Assembly: GCF_041080675.1 (NCBI RefSeq)
Contig: NZ_CP163520.1
Location: 1,054,001-1,118,000, forward strand
DNA length: 64,000 nt
Direction of reading: 5' to 3'
Source of the DNA: Streptomyces sp. cg36
GTDB taxonomy: Bacteria > Actinomycetota > Actinomycetes > Streptomycetales > Streptomycetaceae
The notes below the pieces were generated by a model that saw only the letters and a program-made list of their open reading frames with translations, was not told where the DNA came from and ran no database searches. The translations under genes and the position numbers were made by a program. This document shows, piece by piece, positions 8,279 through 17,265 of this stretch (the first letter of the stretch is position 1; the number at the start of each line of letters is the position of its first letter).

Positions 8279-11113
8279 TCAGGTCCCCGCTTCGGCCTCC
8301 GTGATGCTCCGGATCAGTTGCGCGGCGGCACGCTGGTCCGCGCCGGCGAGCAGTGGGAGCGCCTCGACCGCGTGGGACCGGGCCTCGGCGAGGCGGCCGT
8401 CGTCGTGTTCGGCCCGGGCCAGGCCCAGCAGGGAGCGGGCGCGCTGCACCGGCATGTAGTGCGCGTCGCACAGCACCAGGGCCCGCGTGTACTGCTCCAC
8501 GGCCTCGCCCGGACGGCCGAGGTCGTGGAGGGCCTGTCCGAGGTGGCGATGTGCGAGCGCGCTGCCGAAGGCGCTGCCGGTCGTCCGGCCGAGCGCGAGC
8601 ATCTGGTGGCAGTGGGGCACCGCCTGCGCGGGCTGTCTGCGCGCCAGATGGGTCGTGATCAGCCCCAGGAGGCACTGGGCCTCGAAGCACGGGTCACCCG
8701 CGGCCCGGCTGAGTTCGGCGGCGTGGGCGAAGTACGCCGCCTGGTCCTCGGCGGACGTGGTGTCCGCGGCGATGACCACGCCCTGGATGTGGGCGAGGTG
8801 GTGGCGGATGTCGGGTTCCTGGGAGGCGGCGGTCTCGTAGCCCCGCCGGGCACAGTCCCGGGCTTGTCCGTACCGTCCGGCCGCCGCGTGGGCGAGGGCC
8901 AGGATCGCGCACGCGTTGACGACGCCGGGGAGGTCGTCGCCCATCTCCGCCTCGTCGAGCAGCATGTGGCCGAGCGAGGTGAAGGAGCCCCAGGGCACGT
9001 CGTGGTCGCTGACGTAGGTGAGCAGGACCAGCGTACGTCCGACGACGCGCGCGTCGGCGGCGCGCACGGGTCCGTCGGCGTCGTCCGCGATCTGTGCGGC
9101 GACGCACAGGACGTTGTCGATCTCTTTGATCATCCAGCTCTGCGCCGCGTCGTGGTCGGCGAAGCGCGGCCCGACCGCGAGCCGCGGATCCACGGCCTTG
9201 GTCAGCCGGCTGTCCGGGCTGACGGTGCGCAGGGCACGGCTCACGGCGCGCAGGTGGAGACTGGCCAGCCGGTTGAGGGCGTCCTGTCGTTCGTGCGCCG
9301 CGTCGGCCTTGAGCGAGCGATGGCGGGCGAAGAGCTTGAGCAGGTCGTGGTAGCGGTAGTGGCCCGGCTCGAACGACTCCAGCACACCGGCGTCGGCCAG
9401 TTCCTCCATGACCTCCTCGGCCCTGTCCTGCGTAGTGTCCAGGAGCGCTGCCGCGGGCCCGAGCGTGAGGTCCACCGTCTCGGGAACGGCCAGGAGCCGG
9501 AAGGCGCGGGCCGCGGGGCCGTTCAGGGACGCGTACCCGAGCTCGAAGGCCGCTTCGACGGCGAGGCCGCCCGCCTGGAGTTCGTCGAGGCGCCGCGCGG
9601 AGTCCGCCAGCCGCGCCGCCAGCGCGGAGATGCTCCACCGCGGTCTGGCGGCGAGCCGCGACGCGGCGATGCGTACGGCGAGCGGCAGGAAACCGCAGGC
9701 GCGCACCAGCCCGCGCGCCGCCTCCGGCTCCTTGGGCAGCCGCTCCGGGCCCGCGATCCGTTCCAGCAGTGCGAGCGCCTCCGCTTCGCTGAAGGGCTCC
9801 AGCGCGGTGCGGCTGGTGACGGGGAGCCCCATCAGCGGGGTGCGGCTGGTGACCAGGGTGGCGCACCTGGGTGTCGCCGGCAGCAGCGGCTGGACCTGCT
9901 CCGCGCCGACAGCGTTGTCGAGCAGCAGCAGGAGGCGCCGCCCGTCCAGCTGGGACCGGTAGAGGGCGGTGCGCTCGGCGGCATCCGTCGGGATGCTCTG
10001 CGGCGAGACCCCCAGGGCGATCAGGAACGACCGCTGGACGGCTTCCGGCTCAAGGGGCGTACGGCTGGCTCCGCGCAGGTCGGCGTAGAGCTGGCCGTCG
10101 GGGAAGCGTTCCCGTACGGCGTGGCCCGCGTGGACGGCCAGGGTCGTCTTGCCGACGCCCCCCATGCCGTGGACGACGCACACGGTGGCGGCGTGGCCGG
10201 TCTGCTCGGCGGCTCCGGCGAGCGCGCGGCCGACGCGCTCGGCCTCTTGCGTACGGCCGGTGAAGTCGGGGGCGACCGGCGGGAGCTGGGCGGGCCGGAT
10301 CCGGCCCGGCGCGCCCCCGTGGTCGTCGTCCGGAACGGTCACGGGGGACGACAGGTCAAGGCCCGGGTCGGACCGCAGGATGCGCTGGTGCAGGGCGGCG
10401 AGGTCGGGGCCCGGCTCGACACCGATCTCCTCGGACAGGAAACGGCGGGTCGCGCCGTACGCGGCCAGGGCGTCACCCTGTCGTCCGCAGCGGTAGAGGG
10501 CGAGCATGTGCAGTGCGCGCAGCCCTTCGCGCATCGGGTACTCGTCCGCCAGGGACGACAGCTCGGCCATCGCTTCGGCGTGCCGCCCCAGCCGCAGCTC
10601 CAGGCCCAGTTGGCTCTCGTGCAGGGCGAGTTTGGTCTCGGTGAGCCGCTGGCGCTGCCGCTCGGCGAAGTTCCCGGGCACACCGGTGAGCGCGGTGCCC
10701 TCCCACAGGGCCAGGGCCTCTTTGAGCAGCCGGACGGCCTGCTCGTGCTCCCCTGCGTCCCGGGCCCGCTCGGCCTCCGCCTTGAGCCGTTCGCACACGC
10801 TCGCGTCCAGGGCCGCCCCGTCCAGCCGCAGCGCGTAGCCGCCCGATTCCGAGACCAGGACGGCCGGGGTGCGGGGATCGGGCTCCAGCGCGGCCCGGAG
10901 CCGGAAAACGTGGTTGCGCAGCGCCACGGCGGCACTGGCGGGCGGATCCCATCCCCAGATGTCCTCCAGGAGGTCCGGCACCGGGACGACCCGGCCGCGG
11001 CGCAGCGCCAGAGAAGCCAGTACGGCTCGCTGCTGCGCCGGGCCCGTTGGCAGCTCACGGCCGTCGCGCCAGGCCCGAAGGGGCCCCAGCACTGCGATCC
11101 TCAGTCCGTCCAC
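8279..11113 (-). CDS. AfsR/SARP-family regulator with NB-ARC and TPR domains
   Basis: About 944 aa. The N-terminus LRIAVLGPLRAWRDG begins an OmpR-type winged-helix domain, followed by the BTAD domain (about 95-250), an NB-ARC ATPase (Walker A VHGMGGVGKTTLA; hhGRExP-like region DFTGRTQEAERVGRAL) and C-terminal TPR repeats. This is the AfsR-like arrangement of large Streptomyces SARPs that activate secondary metabolism or development. I place the start at the GTG at 11113 because family members begin just before the RIAVLGPL strand; the frame stays open to 11206 (31 more residues). No biosynthetic cluster is adjacent, so the target is unknown. Confidence 0.92.
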   Translation of the reverse strand: MDGLRIAVLGPLRAWRDGRELPTGPAQQRAVLASLALRRGRVVPVPDLLEDIWGWDPPASAAVALRNHVFRLRAALEPDPRTPAVLVSESGGYALRLDGAALDASVCERLKAEAERARDAGEHEQAVRLLKEALALWEGTALTGVPGNFAERQRQRLTETKLALHESQLGLELRLGRHAEAMAELSSLADEYPMREGLRALHMLALYRCGRQGDALAAYGATRRFLSEEIGVEPGPDLAALHQRILRSDPGLDLSSPVTVPDDDHGGAPGRIRPAQLPPVAPDFTGRTQEAERVGRALAGAAEQTGHAATVCVVHGMGGVGKTTLAVHAGHAVRERFPDGQLYADLRGASRTPLEPEAVQRSFLIALGVSPQSIPTDAAERTALYRSQLDGRRLLLLLDNAVGAEQVQPLLPATPRCATLVTSRTPLMGLPVTSRTALEPFSEAEALALLERIAGPERLPKEPEAARGLVRACGFLPLAVRIAASRLAARPRWSISALAARLADSARRLDELQAGGLAVEAAFELGYASLNGPAARAFRLLAVPETVDLTLGPAAALLDTTQDRAEEVMEELADAGVLESFEPGHYRYHDLLKLFARHRSLKADAAHERQDALNRLASLHLRAVSRALRTVSPDSRLTKAVDPRLAVGPRFADHDAAQSWMIKEIDNVLCVAAQIADDADGPVRAADARVVGRTLVLLTYVSDHDVPWGSFTSLGHMLLDEAEMGDDLPGVVNACAILALAHAAAGRYGQARDCARRGYETAASQEPDIRHHLAHIQGVVIAADTTSAEDQAAYFAHAAELSRAAGDPCFEAQCLLGLITTHLARRQPAQAVPHCHQMLALGRTTGSAFGSALAHRHLGQALHDLGRPGEAVEQYTRALVLCDAHYMPVQRARSLLGLARAEHDDGRLAEARSHAVEALPLLAGADQRAAAQLIRSITEAEAGT

Positions 11114-11641
11114 CGGTTGCCGTACCCCTGTCAGCGGACCTCGCGATCCACGGATGTCATGGCGTGACGCATTCCTCACGCACAGCTGATGGCGTGCCGT
11201 TCGCACGCTTCTCGGCGGCTCCGCACCACCCGGTCCACACGGGCCACGGCGCGCGGCGACGACCCGGGCGCGCCCGCCCCGTTGCCGCGCCCCCGCGCAT
11301 CCCCGCTGGTCACCCCAGGCCCGAGCGGGATGACGAGGAGGCTACCCCATACGCGTTCCCACCCCGCCCAACCGTCCGAAATACGAACACTACGCCTATA
11401 AAGCCACCACAACGACGAAACCCCCTCAGCCGGTGGCAGACGAGGAGTGGGAACCCGGGGAACGCACGGGGACGCGCGCTCCTGGCGCGAAACGGCTGCC
11501 GGTCGTCCGCACCGCGTACGCCCGGCCCTCCCCCGTCGGCAACACCGGTGCCCGGTACGGAGATGCGTACCGGGCGCCGATGGCCTCGCCCGCACCCGCG
11601 CGCGGTGGCGTCCGTGCGGGAGACGGGCGGGTCCGACCGCG
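11114..11641. other. Non-coding interval between SARP gene and amt
   Basis: About 530 bases with no convincing gene on either strand. The right part holds the amt terminator (11547-11578). The part near 11380-11405 is AT-richer than its surroundings and is a candidate minus-strand promoter for the SARP gene; no confident -35/-10 pair was identified. Confidence 0.4.
11547..11578 (-). terminator. Terminator after amt
   Basis: Near-perfect 13-bp stem GGTGCCCGGTACG (11547-11559) and CGTACCGGGCGCC (11566-11578), one G-T type mismatch, 6-base loop, downstream of the amt stop at 11642. Confidence 0.7.
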
Positions 11642-12925
11642 TCAGCCGACCGGCTTGGGGTCCGGCGTCCGGCCGTCGGCCGCGCCGGACGCGAGAGCCG
11701 CCCCGAGTCCGGCCGGGGAGCCGTCCAGGACCTTGAAGTCATAGGCGCTCTCGGCGTGGAACGCCTGGTCGACACCGCGGGTCTCGTCCCGCTCGACCGC
11801 CCGGAACCCGATCGTCACGTCCACGAAGGTCGCGATCGCCCAGGACATGACGAACGAGAACACCATGACGGAGAACGCCCCGACGGCCTGCCTGCCGAGC
11901 TGCGCCGTGCCGCCGACGCCGTCGATGGCGAGCACTCCGACGAGCAGGGTGCCGACCAGGCCGCCCACGAGGTGGACGCCGACGACGTCCAGCGAGTCGT
12001 CGATGCCCAGCTTGTGCTTCAGGCCCACGGCCCAGGAGCAGAGCACACCGGCGGCCACACCGATGGCCAGTGCGCCGAAGACGTTCACGTTGGCACCGGC
12101 GGGCGTGATGCCCACCAGTCCCGCCACCGCTCCGGAAGCGGCGCCGACCGTGGTGAACGCACCACGCCGTATGCGCTCGAAGGCCAGCCAGCCGAGCATG
12201 CCCGCACCCGCCGCGACCTGGGTGTTCAGAGCCATGCTCGCGGCCACGCCGTTCGCGGAGAGCGCGGAGCCGGCGTTGAAGCCGAACCAGCCGAACCACA
12301 GCAGCCCGGCGCCGAGCATCGTCAGCGGCAGGCTGTGCGGACGCATCGTCTCCTGCCGGAAGCCGATGCGCTTGCCCACCACGAGCACCGCGGCGAGCGC
12401 GCCCACACCGGAGCTGATGTGGACGGCCGTACCGCCGGCGAAGTCGATGACCTTGAGTTTGAACAGCCAGCCGTCCACCGCCCACACCCAGTGGGCGATC
12501 GGGAAGTAGACCAGCGACACCCACAGCGCGATGAACAGCGCCCAGGCACTGAACTTCACGCGGTCGGCCAGGGCCCCGCTCATCAGGGCGGGGGTGATGA
12601 TCGCGAACGCCAGCTGGAACAGCGCGAACGCGAAGACCGGAATACCCTCCTTGCCACCGGTGAGGGTGTCGGCCGTGATGCCCTTGAGACCGACGTGGTC
12701 GAAATTGCCGACCAGCCCGCCCCCCAGGTCGTCCCCGAAGGCCAGCGAGTACCCGTACAGCACCCACAGCACACTGACGATACCCAGCGAGATGAACGAC
12801 ATCATGAGCATGTTGAGGGCGCTCTTCGCCCGGACCATACCGCCGTAGAACAAAGCCAGACCGGGCGTCATCAACATGACGAGCGCGGCACTGATCAGGA
12901 CGAACGCGGTATCTGCGGCGTTCAC
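11642..12925 (-). CDS. amt: Ammonium transporter (Amt family)
   Basis: A 427-aa polytopic membrane channel for ammonium, about 11 transmembrane helices. Family landmarks are visible: FYGGMVRAKSALNMLM near the N-terminus, FQLAFAIITPALMSGALADR with the outer Phe-gate region, DFAGGTAVHISSG with the conserved Asp and first pore His, WFGWFGFNAGSA with the inner gate, and DVVGVHLVGG with the second pore His. The start is the ATG at 12925. Actinobacterial amtB is usually followed by glnK and glnD; here nothing follows on the same strand, only a terminator, so this copy is separate from that operon. It probably serves the nearby nitrogen enzymes. Confidence 0.95.
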   Translation of the reverse strand: MNAADTAFVLISAALVMLMTPGLALFYGGMVRAKSALNMLMMSFISLGIVSVLWVLYGYSLAFGDDLGGGLVGNFDHVGLKGITADTLTGGKEGIPVFAFALFQLAFAIITPALMSGALADRVKFSAWALFIALWVSLVYFPIAHWVWAVDGWLFKLKVIDFAGGTAVHISSGVGALAAVLVVGKRIGFRQETMRPHSLPLTMLGAGLLWFGWFGFNAGSALSANGVAASMALNTQVAAGAGMLGWLAFERIRRGAFTTVGAASGAVAGLVGITPAGANVNVFGALAIGVAAGVLCSWAVGLKHKLGIDDSLDVVGVHLVGGLVGTLLVGVLAIDGVGGTAQLGRQAVGAFSVMVFSFVMSWAIATFVDVTIGFRAVERDETRGVDQAFHAESAYDFKVLDGSPAGLGAALASGAADGRTPDPKPVG

Positions 12926-13493
12926 AGCGAGACTCTCCTAGTGGATTGGTGGATCCGACCGCCCCGGACCGTGCGGGTCGGTGACGTGCGGCTTTCTGTC
13001 GGTGCGCGGCACCGGGCATGGCTGAGCGCCCGCCACGGAAAGCGGTCGGCGCAAGGGATCGGCTCAGCTTCTCCGGGACCTGCCGGAGCATGTGCGCGAC
13101 GCCGGTGCGCCGCCCCACCGCCCTGCCCGGAATGACATGACACCAAGTGCCCGCCCGGCTGGACAGCCCCATTCCGCCGCGCCGGAGAAACACTTCGGTA
13201 GCGCGGAGGTATGCCTTCGGCCCGGCGGGCGGTACGCCTTCGCCGGGTGCGGCCGGTGAACACCACCGGCGTCGGCGGTGAGCCTGTTCCCCTCGGCGAT
13301 CAGCGCGGCACGGACCCCCGCTCCACCCTTTCGTGGGACAGTCTTGTTCGATTTGTGGCGGCTAGAATTCCGTGCACGCCGCAGCATGAAATTTCATGAC
13401 GGGATTTCATGAGGCCCCCGCCTGGGCTGATCCCTGCGGCCCCGAAAAGGAAGCGCTGACGTGGGATTATCGAACATCAAGGGAGTGTCCGCG
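12926..13493. promoter_or_regulatory. Divergent intergenic region between amt and the DUF397 gene
   Basis: About 570 bases without a credible gene. The right end (13325-13415) is AT-rich by local standards and contains the palindrome listed separately. It should hold divergent promoters for amt and the DUF397/HTH pair. Confidence 0.45.
13385..13412. promoter_or_regulatory. Palindrome CATGAAATTTCATG with a repeated half-site
   Basis: CATGAAATTTCATG at 13385-13398 is a perfect 14-bp palindrome. Its right half ATTTCATGA recurs at 13404-13412, 13 bases later. It lies about 80-110 bases before the DUF397 start and 400 bases before the HTH regulator, so it is a candidate operator for that regulator. 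Such AT-rich symmetry is unusual in this sequence. Confidence 0.45.
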
Positions 13494-13733
13494 ATGCAGA
13501 ACTACACCAACGGCATGTCCGCCGCCCTCATCCCCGGCACCTGGGTCAAGAGCCGCAGGAGTGAGGCCAACGGCACGTGCGTCGAGGCCGTCGGGCTGCC
13601 CCACGGGGGTGTGGCCCTGCGCAACTCGACCGACCCCGGCGGGCCCGCGTTGATCTTCACCCGCGCCGAGATGGAATCGTTCCTCGACGGCGCGAAGAAT
13701 GGCGAGTTCGACGCCCTCGCGGATGCCAACTGA
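13494..13733 (+). CDS. DUF397-domain protein
   Basis: A small (79-aa) DUF397 protein: IPGTWVKSRRSEANGTCVEA is the family signature, followed by VALRNSTDPGGPALIFTRAEM. Proteins of this kind are usually paired with DUF5753 HTH regulators in Streptomyces (whiJ-like systems) and are thought to modulate them. I choose the ATG at 13494 because GGGAG lies 7 bases upstream. An alternative in-frame GTG at 13461 would add 11 residues including a TTA leucine codon (13467-13469), which would make the gene bldA-dependent. The HTH gene follows 82 bases downstream on the same strand. Confidence 0.85.
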   Translation: MQNYTNGMSAALIPGTWVKSRRSEANGTCVEAVGLPHGGVALRNSTDPGGPALIFTRAEMESFLDGAKNGEFDALADAN

Positions 13734-13815
13734 CCAGCGGAAGACAGCAGTTCGACTGCCACCGCTTCCCCCGGCGTGCCACCATGAACAGGTGACACCT
13801 CGGTGAGGAGCAAGT

Positions 13816-14784
13816 GTGTCTGCGGACTCGGATTCCATAGTCCGTCTGGCCCGGCCCTCCGGGCCAGACTGGACCAAGACGGCGGCGAACACCCTACTGG
13901 GACGCACCGTCAGGAATCTGCGCGAAGCCGCGAAACTCACGATGAAGGACGTCGCGAAGGGGATCCACGTGTCCACTCCGACGGTCCACCGGCTGGAGAC
14001 CGCGGAGACCACTCCCGTACGGCGCACGGTCGAGGCGGTGATCGAGTTCTTCCAACTCGGCCCGCAGAAGCGGGACGAGCTGCTGATGCTCCTCTCGCGC
14101 GCCCAGGAACCCGAATGGTTTCAGCACCGGTTCTCCGACTGCACGCCGGACTACATCCACCGGCTCCTCGGCCTCGAATCGATGGCGATCCACATCACGA
14201 CGTACGACGTCCGTCTGGTGCCGGGACTCCTCCAGACACCGGACTACACCACCCACATCGTCCGCACCGGTCTGCATCTGCACGAGTGGGACGGCCCCGA
14301 GGTGGAGCTGCGCCTGGCGCAGCGGCTCGAACGTCAGGAGCGGGTGTTCGGGCAGGCCGATCCCCCGGGGTGCATCTTCCTGCTGGACCAGTCCGTGCTC
14401 GGCCGCAAGGCCGGGACCAAGCGGACGATGCGCGACCAGATGGTCCACCTGCGGAACATGGCCGATCTGCCGCACATCACCATCCGGTTCCTCCTCTCGG
14501 GCCGGATGATCGCGGGCAACGCGGCGGCCATGGCCGGTTCCATGGCGCAGCTGCAGTTCGGCCGGGGCGGTCTGCCCGACTTCGTGTACGCCGAGGGGTA
14601 CGAGAAGGCGGACTACTTCACGAGACCGCCGAGGCAGACCGGCGGCCCGGTCAAGCCTCCGACCCGGCGGCAGAACGACTACGAACGGCACCTGCAGCTG
14701 CTCCTGCGCATCCAGGGCGAGGGGTGCGCCTCCCCGGCGAAGAGCCGCCAGATGCTGGACAAGGCCATCAGGCGCTACTCGTAG
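13816..14784 (+). CDS. XRE-type HTH regulator with DUF5753 domain
   Basis: A 322-aa cytosolic DNA-binding protein. Residues about 25-85 form the XRE helix-turn-helix (LGRTVRNLREAAKLTMKDVA, then STPTVHRLETAETTPV). The rest is the DUF5753 domain (LESMAIHITTYDVRLVPGLL, LLDQSVLG, LPHITIRFLL), the standard partner of DUF397 proteins. The GTG start at 13816 has GAGGAG 5 bases upstream. It forms a whiJ-like unit with the preceding DUF397 gene and the convergent DUF574 methyltransferase gene; family members influence development or antibiotic production. The actual target is unknown. Confidence 0.92.
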   Translation: MSADSDSIVRLARPSGPDWTKTAANTLLGRTVRNLREAAKLTMKDVAKGIHVSTPTVHRLETAETTPVRRTVEAVIEFFQLGPQKRDELLMLLSRAQEPEWFQHRFSDCTPDYIHRLLGLESMAIHITTYDVRLVPGLLQTPDYTTHIVRTGLHLHEWDGPEVELRLAQRLERQERVFGQADPPGCIFLLDQSVLGRKAGTKRTMRDQMVHLRNMADLPHITIRFLLSGRMIAGNAAAMAGSMAQLQFGRGGLPDFVYAEGYEKADYFTRPPRQTGGPVKPPTRRQNDYERHLQLLLRIQGEGCASPAKSRQMLDKAIRRYS

Positions 14785-14803
14785 CCGCTCGGCGGGAGTT
14801 GAC

Positions 14804-15616
14804 CTACTCCCGGGGCGGGACCTTCCCCAGCCCGCCGTACTCGGTCCACTCGATGCTGCGCTGGCTCTGCTGGAGCTCGGAGTCGGGACGCCAGTCGGTC
14901 ACATCGACGAGACCCGGCTCCTGCGTGAGGAAGCCGGTGAAGATCGCGTCCACGTCCGACTTCTCGCGGACGCGCCCCCAGTTGCCGTGGGTCTGCACCC
15001 GCATCAGCTCGGTGACGCCGTCGCGGACCTTTGGATCGTCGCTGACGAGCTGGCAGACCACGACGAAGCTGCCGGGTACGAGTCTGTCGGCGACCCGCCG
15101 GACCAGTGCCTCGGGGCCGGCGCTGTCGGGCAGGCAGTGCAGCACGGAGATGAACAGGGCGGCCGTGGGCTCGGAGAAGTCGATGAGCCGGTTCAACTCC
15201 CGGTCCGCGAAGATCCGGTCGGTGTCCGTCATGTCGACCGACAGGATCGCGGTGTTGCGGTTCTCGTCGAGCAGCGACTGGCCGAGCGCCAGGACGACGG
15301 GGTCGTTGTCGATGTAGACGACGTGCGCCTCGGGGTCGACCTCCTGGGCGATCTGGTGCACATTGCGCTGCGTCGGCAGACCGGAGCCGAAGTCGATGAA
15401 CTGCCTGATCCCGTGCTCCTGGGCGAGCACCCGGACCACCCGCTGCAGGAACCACCGGTTGTTCAGGGCGATTTCGCGCGAGGTGGGCGCGACTTCGAGA
15501 AGCAACTCGCAGGCTTCCCGGTCGACTTCGTAGTTGTTGCTGCCCCCCAGCAGCCAGTCGTACATCCGCGCCGCGCTGGGCACCGAGAGATCGACCACAT
15601 GCTTCTGCTCCGCCAA
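14804..15616 (-). CDS. DUF574-family SAM-dependent methyltransferase
   Basis: A 270-aa protein of the S-adenosyl methyltransferase family DUF574, abundant in streptomycetes. Seen: AARMYDWLLGGSNNYEVDRE at the N-terminus, the SAM-binding loop FIDFGSGLPTQRNVHQ near residue 92, the acidic strand VVYIDNDPVV and the later strand AALFISVLHCLPD. The substrate is unknown. The gene ends 20 bases from the HTH regulator, tail to tail; the pairing with DUF397/HTH genes is common. The start is the ATG at 15616. Confidence 0.9.
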   Translation of the reverse strand: MAEQKHVVDLSVPSAARMYDWLLGGSNNYEVDREACELLLEVAPTSREIALNNRWFLQRVVRVLAQEHGIRQFIDFGSGLPTQRNVHQIAQEVDPEAHVVYIDNDPVVLALGQSLLDENRNTAILSVDMTDTDRIFADRELNRLIDFSEPTAALFISVLHCLPDSAGPEALVRRVADRLVPGSFVVVCQLVSDDPKVRDGVTELMRVQTHGNWGRVREKSDVDAIFTGFLTQEPGLVDVTDWRPDSELQQSQRSIEWTEYGGLGKVPPRE

Positions 15617-15786
15617 CGGACTTGTCCCCTCACCGGTTCCGCCGCGCTCAAGTGGAGCTCACATCCTAGGAGTGCAGCACACCGTGCGCCACCGCCGGGA
15701 GGAGTGAACGGTGACGCACGGTGGCGCGATGCGAGCGGACGGAGTACCGCCGGCGAACTTCCGCGCGGCTGTGGTTCAGATGTGCG

Positions 15787-16293
15787 TCAGGAGCACCTCC
15801 TCCCCACGTGCACCGGGGGGAGCACCCGCCTCGCGACGCGGAGTCCGGCCTCGACGGCGGGGCGCTCCAGCCCCATGAGCTCGGCGGCCTCGCGGATCGC
15901 CAGGCCGAGTCGGCAGCAGAGCAGCACGCTGTCCGCGCTGGTCTCCGGCAGGCGGTAGTACAGGGCGGCCACCCGCGCGTCGCGGGTCGGGGCCTGCTCG
16001 CTCTGGCGCCGCACCTGGTAGCGGAGCTCTTCCCAGACGTCGGCCGCCGGGCTCGGACGGCTGAGCAGCCAGTCCCAGTGCCTGCGGGCGTGAGCCAGGG
16101 TGGCGGGCACCACGGTCAGCACGCGCCGGTCCGCCGAGAGGCGTGCGGTGACGTAGTGCCCGTAACGGGACTGGTTCCGCTCGGCGAAGGCGCTGAAGCC
16201 GAGGTCCGCGGCGACGCGAGCGGGTGCCGCCCGTACGTCGCGGGGAAGGGGCGTGCTGCCCAACGGCACGTCCGGTAGGGAGGTCATGGGCAT
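15787..16293 (-). CDS. Sigma-like HTH protein
   Basis: A 168-aa protein whose C-terminal half resembles sigma-factor region 4: LPETSADSVLLCCRLGLAIR then EAAELMGLERPAVEAGLRVA, a helix-turn-helix pattern. There is no visible region 2, so it is not a complete ECF sigma factor. The ATG at 16293 is preferred because AGGAG lies 7 bases upstream; a longer frame reaches 16434 but would overlap the small gene upstream. It is co-directional with the 51-aa membrane protein gene 26 bases upstream. Function is not known. Confidence 0.65.
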   Translation of the reverse strand: MPMTSLPDVPLGSTPLPRDVRAAPARVAADLGFSAFAERNQSRYGHYVTARLSADRRVLTVVPATLAHARRHWDWLLSRPSPAADVWEELRYQVRRQSEQAPTRDARVAALYYRLPETSADSVLLCCRLGLAIREAAELMGLERPAVEAGLRVARRVLPPVHVGRRCS

Positions 16294-16319
16294 GGGGGCA
16301 CTCCTCATGGCGGCGGGCC

Positions 16320-16475
16320 CTAACTGCCGGGGTTCCATGTCACGTTCACCCCGGCGTGCCAGGTGAAGCCGAGCATCGTGACGATGTGGGCGGACTCGGC
16401 CGGGGCTATGGCGGAGCCTTTGACGAGGGTCCACAGCAGGACGAATCCCGCGATCGGCGCACTCAGCCGGACCAT
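16320..16475 (-). CDS. Small (51-aa) membrane protein
   Basis: A short protein MVRLSAPIAGFVLLWTLVKG... with one hydrophobic segment (residues about 5-20), ending in HAGVNVTWNPGS. The ATG at 16475 has GGGAGG 8 bases upstream, which supports translation. It lies 26 bases before the sigma-like HTH gene on the same strand, so the two are probably one operon. I do not recognise a family. Confidence 0.55.
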   Translation of the reverse strand: MVRLSAPIAGFVLLWTLVKGSAIAPAESAHIVTMLGFTWHAGVNVTWNPGS

Positions 16476-16810
16476 CGCCTGACCTCCCGGGCCGTCGTGG
16501 GGTCCGTCGGGGGCGAGGTGGGGGCTGGTACCGTGAAACGGCCCGGAGGGCAGCTGAAGACGCCCTCGGCGGAGCGGTTCGATCATTCGCATGTTTCCTT
16601 CGAACTGAACGTCCCTGGGGGCGTGTTGGAGCACTTCCCCAGGCGGGCCCTCAACCGGAGCCCGCGGAAAAGCTACCGCGCACATTTGGGTGCTGAAGGC
16701 CATCAAGCGCCCCGTGAAAACTCATTCTCGATGCACTGGACACCGTGATCAGAATCGATCGCAATGCGAAGCTTTGCGGTCATGACACGGAAGCGGTCCG
16801 CACGCGTCGA
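16476..16810. other. Non-coding interval upstream of the 51-aa gene
   Basis: About 335 bases with locally AT-rich stretches (for example 16730-16780). I see no supported gene; it probably carries the minus-strand promoter for the small membrane protein and sigma-like gene, and the degraded tail of the oxidoreductase remnant. Confidence 0.35.
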
Positions 16811-17191
16811 TCAGAGTTGAGGCGATATCGCAAAGATTCCCCCAGCCCGTCGACGAGGCTGGTAAGCGGCTGTCAACCAGGGCGCACGCCGGTGCGTGCG
16901 CGGTCCCGGCACGGTCGTCGACGGCCCGGAAGACGGCCCGGAAGGCGGCCTGGGAGCCCCGGTCGCGGGCGGTCGTCCGGCGGGACAACACCGTTCCGCG
17001 CTCCGAGCACATCGACCGTCGGGCCGGTGCTGGGTGGCGAACGTGTCGCCGTCGGCGGCTACCTGCCAGCGGCGACCGCGCTCCAGCACGATCGTGGCGA
17101 CCCCGGCCTCGGCCAGGCGCAGGGCCGCGATCGATCCGGCGTAACCGCTGCCGACGACCAGGGCGTCGGTGCGGTGCTGATGGGTTTCCAT
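16811..17191 (-). pseudogene. GMC/cholesterol-oxidase-type oxidoreductase, 5' remnant
   Basis: From the ATG at 17191 the frame reads THQHRTDALVVGSGYAGSIA then LRLAEAGVATIVLERGRRW and DGDTFAT, the FAD-binding N-terminus of GMC-type oxidoreductases (Rossmann GSGYAG, acidic end LERG). After about residue 60 (near 17010) the sequence loses similarity and becomes Pro/Arg/Ser-rich, ending at 126 aa where family members exceed 500. I read this as a 5' fragment with noise behind it. It follows the phosphotransferase fragment on the same strand, suggesting they once formed an operon. Confidence 0.65.
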
Positions 17192-17265
17192 GGGGCGGCC
17201 TCTCCGAACGGGTCGGAACATGCGTAGGAGTGGGGCGGGTTGGACGTGGGGGGAAGCACGGGCAC

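Noticed and set aside
7994..11167. A 1057-codon open frame on the plus strand
   Set aside because: It is the antisense shadow of the SARP regulator and part of the dipeptidase gene, with no recognisable domain.
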